Both the position numbers and the translations under genes were made by a program. From JAVVHH01 sp963835135 (GTDB lineage: Bacteria > Pseudomonadota > Alphaproteobacteria > Acetobacterales > Acetobacteraceae): a stretch of 64,000 nucleotides of DNA. A model generated the notes under the pieces. That model was not told the DNA's origin. It made no database searches and saw nothing but the letters and a program-made list of their open reading frames with translations. This document shows, in pieces, positions 61,818-64,000 of the stretch. Location of the stretch: assembly GCA_963835135.1 (NCBI GenBank), contig CAWIEF010000005.1, positions 930,001-994,000 of the forward strand, in the 5' to 3' direction. The number at the start of each line of letters is the position of its first letter. Within the stretch, counting starts at the first letter, position 1.

Positions 61818-62381
61818 GTGACGGCCCATGTGACGACGATGTCCAACGACGATACCGATGAGGACTTGATGCAGCGCAGCGCGGCCGGCGACCGGTCCGC
61901 GTTCGACAGCTTGGCCAGCCGCTACATGCTGCGGCTGCGGCGCGCGGCGTTGCGCGTCCTGTCCGACCCGGCGGCTGCGGAGGACGCGGCGCAAGACGCC
62001 TTGCTGCGCGCCTGGATGCGGGCCGCGACGTACGACCGAAAGCAGGCCAGCGTGTCCACCTGGCTGCACCGCATCGCCGTGAACGCGTCCATCGACCGAC
62101 TGCGGGCGACGCGGCCCACCACGGACGTGCCAGACAGCCTGCTCGACCCGGGCGAGAGCGCCGAACAGGCGTTGGCCGGGCTGGAACGTAGCCGCATCTT
62201 GGCCGACGCGATCGCCAGCCTGCCGGCGCGGCAGCGGACGGCCCTCACCCTCACCTATGAGGAAGGCTGGTCCGGCCAGGATGCGGCACGCCACCTCAGC
62301 GTCTCCACCCGCGCCCTCGAAGGGTTGCTGCATCGCGGCCGCAAGCTGGTACGGGCCTATCTAGAGGCGCGCGAGGCGTGA
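61818..62381 (+). CDS. ECF sigma factor (RpoE/CnrH-like)
   Basis: Group IV sigma factor of 187 residues. Region 2 has DRSAFDSLASRYMLRLRRAA, AEDAAQDALLRAWMRAATYD and STWLHRIAVNASIDRLR; region 4 has LPARQRTALTLTYEEGWSGQ and the helix-turn-helix DAARHLSVSTRALEGLLHRGR. It starts at GTG 61818 or ATG 61839 (seven codons in). Its stop overlaps the next gene (GTGA), which may encode its regulator. Confidence 0.9.
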   Translation: MTAHVTTMSNDDTDEDLMQRSAAGDRSAFDSLASRYMLRLRRAALRVLSDPAAAEDAAQDALLRAWMRAATYDRKQASVSTWLHRIAVNASIDRLRATRPTTDVPDSLLDPGESAEQALAGLERSRILADAIASLPARQRTALTLTYEEGWSGQDAARHLSVSTRALEGLLHRGRKLVRAYLEAREA

Positions 62382-62758
62382 CCGGGCCATTCTCCCGCCG
62401 GCGGCTGGAATGGCTGGTGCGCTCGCGTGGCACCGACCTGGCCCTGTGGCCAGCCTCGGAGCGGAGCGCCGCCCTCGACCTGCTGCGGCGTTCGCCGGAG
62501 GCGCAGACCGTGTTCGCCGAAGCGCTCGCGCTGGACGAGGAAGCGTCGGAGCCGGACCGCGCCGTGCTCGACCGGATGCAGGCGACACTCCGCCGACACC
62601 TGGCGCCGCTCCCGACGGCGCTGCGTGGCCTATGCGTCGGTGCGCTGATCGCATGCGTGGCGGCCGGGTTGTATCTTTCCGTCGATGCAGACAGCCCGGA
62701 CACCGGTGACCTGTTCAACACGGCGCAGACAGTCACCTTCGCCGCCCTCGATCAGTGA
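62378..62758 (+). CDS. Small single-helix membrane protein, candidate anti-sigma factor
   Basis: Product of 126 residues, starting with a GTG overlapping the sigma-factor stop. A cytoplasmic helical domain (about residues 1-80) is followed by one membrane helix (GLCVGALIACVAAGLYLSV, about residues 83-101) and a short periplasmic tail. It has no zinc anti-sigma motif. The layout is like CnrY/NccY-type membrane anti-sigma factors; the assignment is by position and topology only. Confidence 0.6.
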   Translation: MTGPFSRRRLEWLVRSRGTDLALWPASERSAALDLLRRSPEAQTVFAEALALDEEASEPDRAVLDRMQATLRRHLAPLPTALRGLCVGALIACVAAGLYLSVDADSPDTGDLFNTAQTVTFAALDQ

Positions 62759-62768
62759 TCTCGCCGCC

Positions 62769-63218
62769 ATGATGTTGCGCGAGCCCTGGCGCACGCGGCT
62801 GCTTTTTCTGTCGTTCGCCTTCAATCTGCTCTTGATCCCCATCGCAGGCGCCCGGTTTTGGACGCGACCCGGGCCGCTAACGCCGGGCCTGCCGCGGACG
62901 GAGATGATGATCGACCGCATGGTGCGCGACCTTCCGCCCGAGGACGCCGCCCGTTTCCGTGCCTCGATGGAGGAGCATCTGGGCGAGATCGAAGCTGCCC
63001 GGGTGCGCATGCTGGCCGCCCGGGGGGCGATGTCGCGCGCCATCGGGCGTTCGCCATACGATCCGGCAGCCGTGCAAACCTCGATGCGGACCTGGCAGTC
63101 CACCTGGAACACGTGGTCAGAGCAATTGGGCCAGGGCATGTTGGCGGCGCTGCCGGGCTTGTCCGAGGAGGGCCGGCAGAAACTCGCGGCCGGCGACCGA
63201 CGCCGGCCCCCGCCATGA
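62769..63218 (+). CDS. Periplasmic Spy/CnrX-like sensor protein, membrane anchored
   Basis: Product of 149 residues with an N-terminal membrane anchor (about residues 11-29) and a four-helix periplasmic part: MMIDRMVRDLPPEDAARFRASM, then HLGEIEAARVRMLAARGAMSRAI, then VQTSMRTWQSTWNTWSEQL (each described in part). The LPPEDAARFR motif is shared with heavy-metal-sensor/CpxP-Spy-type proteins. Only one His (residue 70) and no Cys are present, so the CnrX metal sphere is not conserved. Its stop overlaps the efflux-channel start. Confidence 0.7.
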   Translation: MMLREPWRTRLLFLSFAFNLLLIPIAGARFWTRPGPLTPGLPRTEMMIDRMVRDLPPEDAARFRASMEEHLGEIEAARVRMLAARGAMSRAIGRSPYDPAAVQTSMRTWQSTWNTWSEQLGQGMLAALPGLSEEGRQKLAAGDRRRPPP

Positions 63219-64000
63219 GACCCGCCGCTTCAGCGCTGGCCGCAGCCGCGCTCGCTCTCGTGGGATGCTCGCTCGGCCCGGATTACGTCAGTCCGGGGAT
63301 CGATGTGCCAGGCCGCTTCGTGGCGACCGCGGACAGCGCTGCGGCGGCCTGGCCGGAGCAGGGTTGGTGGTCCGTGTTCCGCTCGCCCGAACTCGATGGG
63401 CTGATCAACCGCGCCCGGATCTACAACAACGATCTGAACGCGGCCGTCGCCCGGGTCATCCAAGCGGACGCGCAGGTGCGGGTCAGCGGCGCGCCGCTGC
63501 TGCCGGCCGTCAACGGCACCGCCGGCGCGTCGTACCAACGGAGCGGACTCGGCTCGAGCTCGCGGCGGCTGTCGACAGGGTTCGCCAGCAGCGGCGGCAG
63601 CCGTTATGTCGACAGCCGCAGTTACAATGTCGGGCTCGAAGCCAGCTACGATCTAGACCTGTTTGGGCGCAACCGCGCGCTGCTGGCGGCCGCCAAGGCG
63701 ACCGCGCTGGCCACGCGCTTCGACCAGGAGACGGTCGCGCTGTCCGTGGTCAGCTCGGTGGCGTCCACCTATTTCCAGCTCCTATCGGCGCAGGACCGCC
63801 TGCGCGTGGCCGAACGCAACCTGCGCAGCGCCGAGCAGATTTTGGGGGCCTACCGGGCGCGGCTGACGGTTGGCACCGCCAATCTGCTGGACGTGTCGCA
63901 GCAGGAGGCGCTCGTGGCGGCGCAGCGGGCGTCGCTGCCAGCGCTGCGAAACACGATCGAGCAGAACCGGTTGGCACTCGGCATCCTCGTCGGGTTGCCG
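63215..64000 (+). CDS. NodT/OprM-type outer-membrane efflux lipoprotein (3' end outside window)
   Basis: First 262 residues of a TolC-family outer-membrane factor. The leader ends in lipobox ALVGC (Cys about residue 18) followed by SLGPDYVSP, the signature opening of the NodT subgroup of RND channels. WWSVFRSPELDGLI, then YDLDLFGRN and TYFQLLSAQDRL belong to the first coiled hairpin. The ATG overlaps the sensor stop. RND pump and adaptor genes are expected just to the right. Confidence 0.92.
   Translation, partial: MRPAASALAAAALALVGCSLGPDYVSPGIDVPGRFVATADSAAAAWPEQGWWSVFRSPELDGLINRARIYNNDLNAAVARVIQADAQVRVSGAPLLPAVNGTAGASYQRSGLGSSSRRLSTGFASSGGSRYVDSRSYNVGLEASYDLDLFGRNRALLAAAKATALATRFDQETVALSVVSSVASTYFQLLSAQDRLRVAERNLRSAEQILGAYRARLTVGTANLLDVSQQEALVAAQRASLPALRNTIEQNRLALGILVGLP

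Noticed and set aside
1..64000. CRISPR arrays, IS elements, prophage, toxin-antitoxin or restriction genes
   Set aside because: No regular spaced repeats, transposase, integrase or known defence motifs were seen.

Overview
The window is a stretch of GC-rich bacterial chromosome. Gene content and order point to an alphaproteobacterium, most likely Rhodospirillales/Acetobacteraceae-like: a dcw run ftsW-murG-murC-murB-ddl-ftsQ-ftsA-ftsZ followed by lpxC-bamD-recN, glnB-glnA, argD-argF-hslO, and several branched-chain amino acid ABC transporter parts. The taxon is an inference. I found no rRNA, CRISPR array, insertion sequence or prophage; one tRNA gene (His) is present.

Layout. 1-13.9 kb: division and peptidoglycan cluster, then LpxC (lipid A), BamD (outer-membrane assembly) and RecN (repair). 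Every junction from ftsW to ftsA except ddl/ftsQ is an ATGA stop/start overlap, although the ftsQ frame needs a -1 shift to reach its stop. 13.9-17.6 kb: M20 amidohydrolase, an orphan solute-binding protein, tRNA-His and an aminotransferase. 17.6-23.1 kb: a nitrogen-flavoured block with a sigma-54 promoter, glnB-glnA, a terminator, a beta-barrel porin, a PEP-CTERM protein behind a second, nearly identical sigma-54-type promoter, and a formamidase-like enzyme. 23.1-25.6 kb: tatA, a CHAP lipoprotein, azlDC and recX on the minus strand. 25.7-29.7 kb: argD-argF-small ORF-hslO-lipoprotein operon. 29.7-37.1 kb: acyl-CoA ligase, pepF, ABC1 kinase, ada and an MFS exporter. 37.1-38.7 kb: a small membrane peptide coupled to a frame-broken O-antigen-ligase-like gene that resembles the exosortase-associated ligase family. 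38.7-44.5 kb: FAD oxidase, lptF, rmuC, a small membrane protein, a GT2 glycosyltransferase and a VTT-domain protein. 44.5-47.65 kb: a visibly AT-richer patch with a DUF6311-like membrane protein and a heavily decayed GT87-like gene. 47.65-51.4 kb: an AceE/transketolase-like enzyme coupled to malonyl-CoA decarboxylase. 51.4-54.4 kb: a twice-frameshifted NAD(P)HX repair gene, a small ParA-like ATPase and an EamA transporter. 54.4-61.7 kb: a branched-chain amino acid transporter operon ending in a Pat-type protein acetyltransferase. 61.8-64 kb: an ECF sigma factor, a small membrane protein, a periplasmic Spy/CnrX-like protein and the start of a NodT-type efflux channel, in a layout like the metal-responsive cnr/ncc loci.

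The most interesting items are the PEP-CTERM protein with its sigma-54-type promoter, the sigma/sensor/efflux locus at the right edge, the malonyl-CoA decarboxylase/AceE-like pair, a palindromic repeat that has become the C-terminal tail of MurB, and the ftsQ slip at a G6A5 run. Several genes carry single-base frame breaks, so base-calling error must be excluded before calling any of them biological, except the GT87-like gene, which has at least five lesions.
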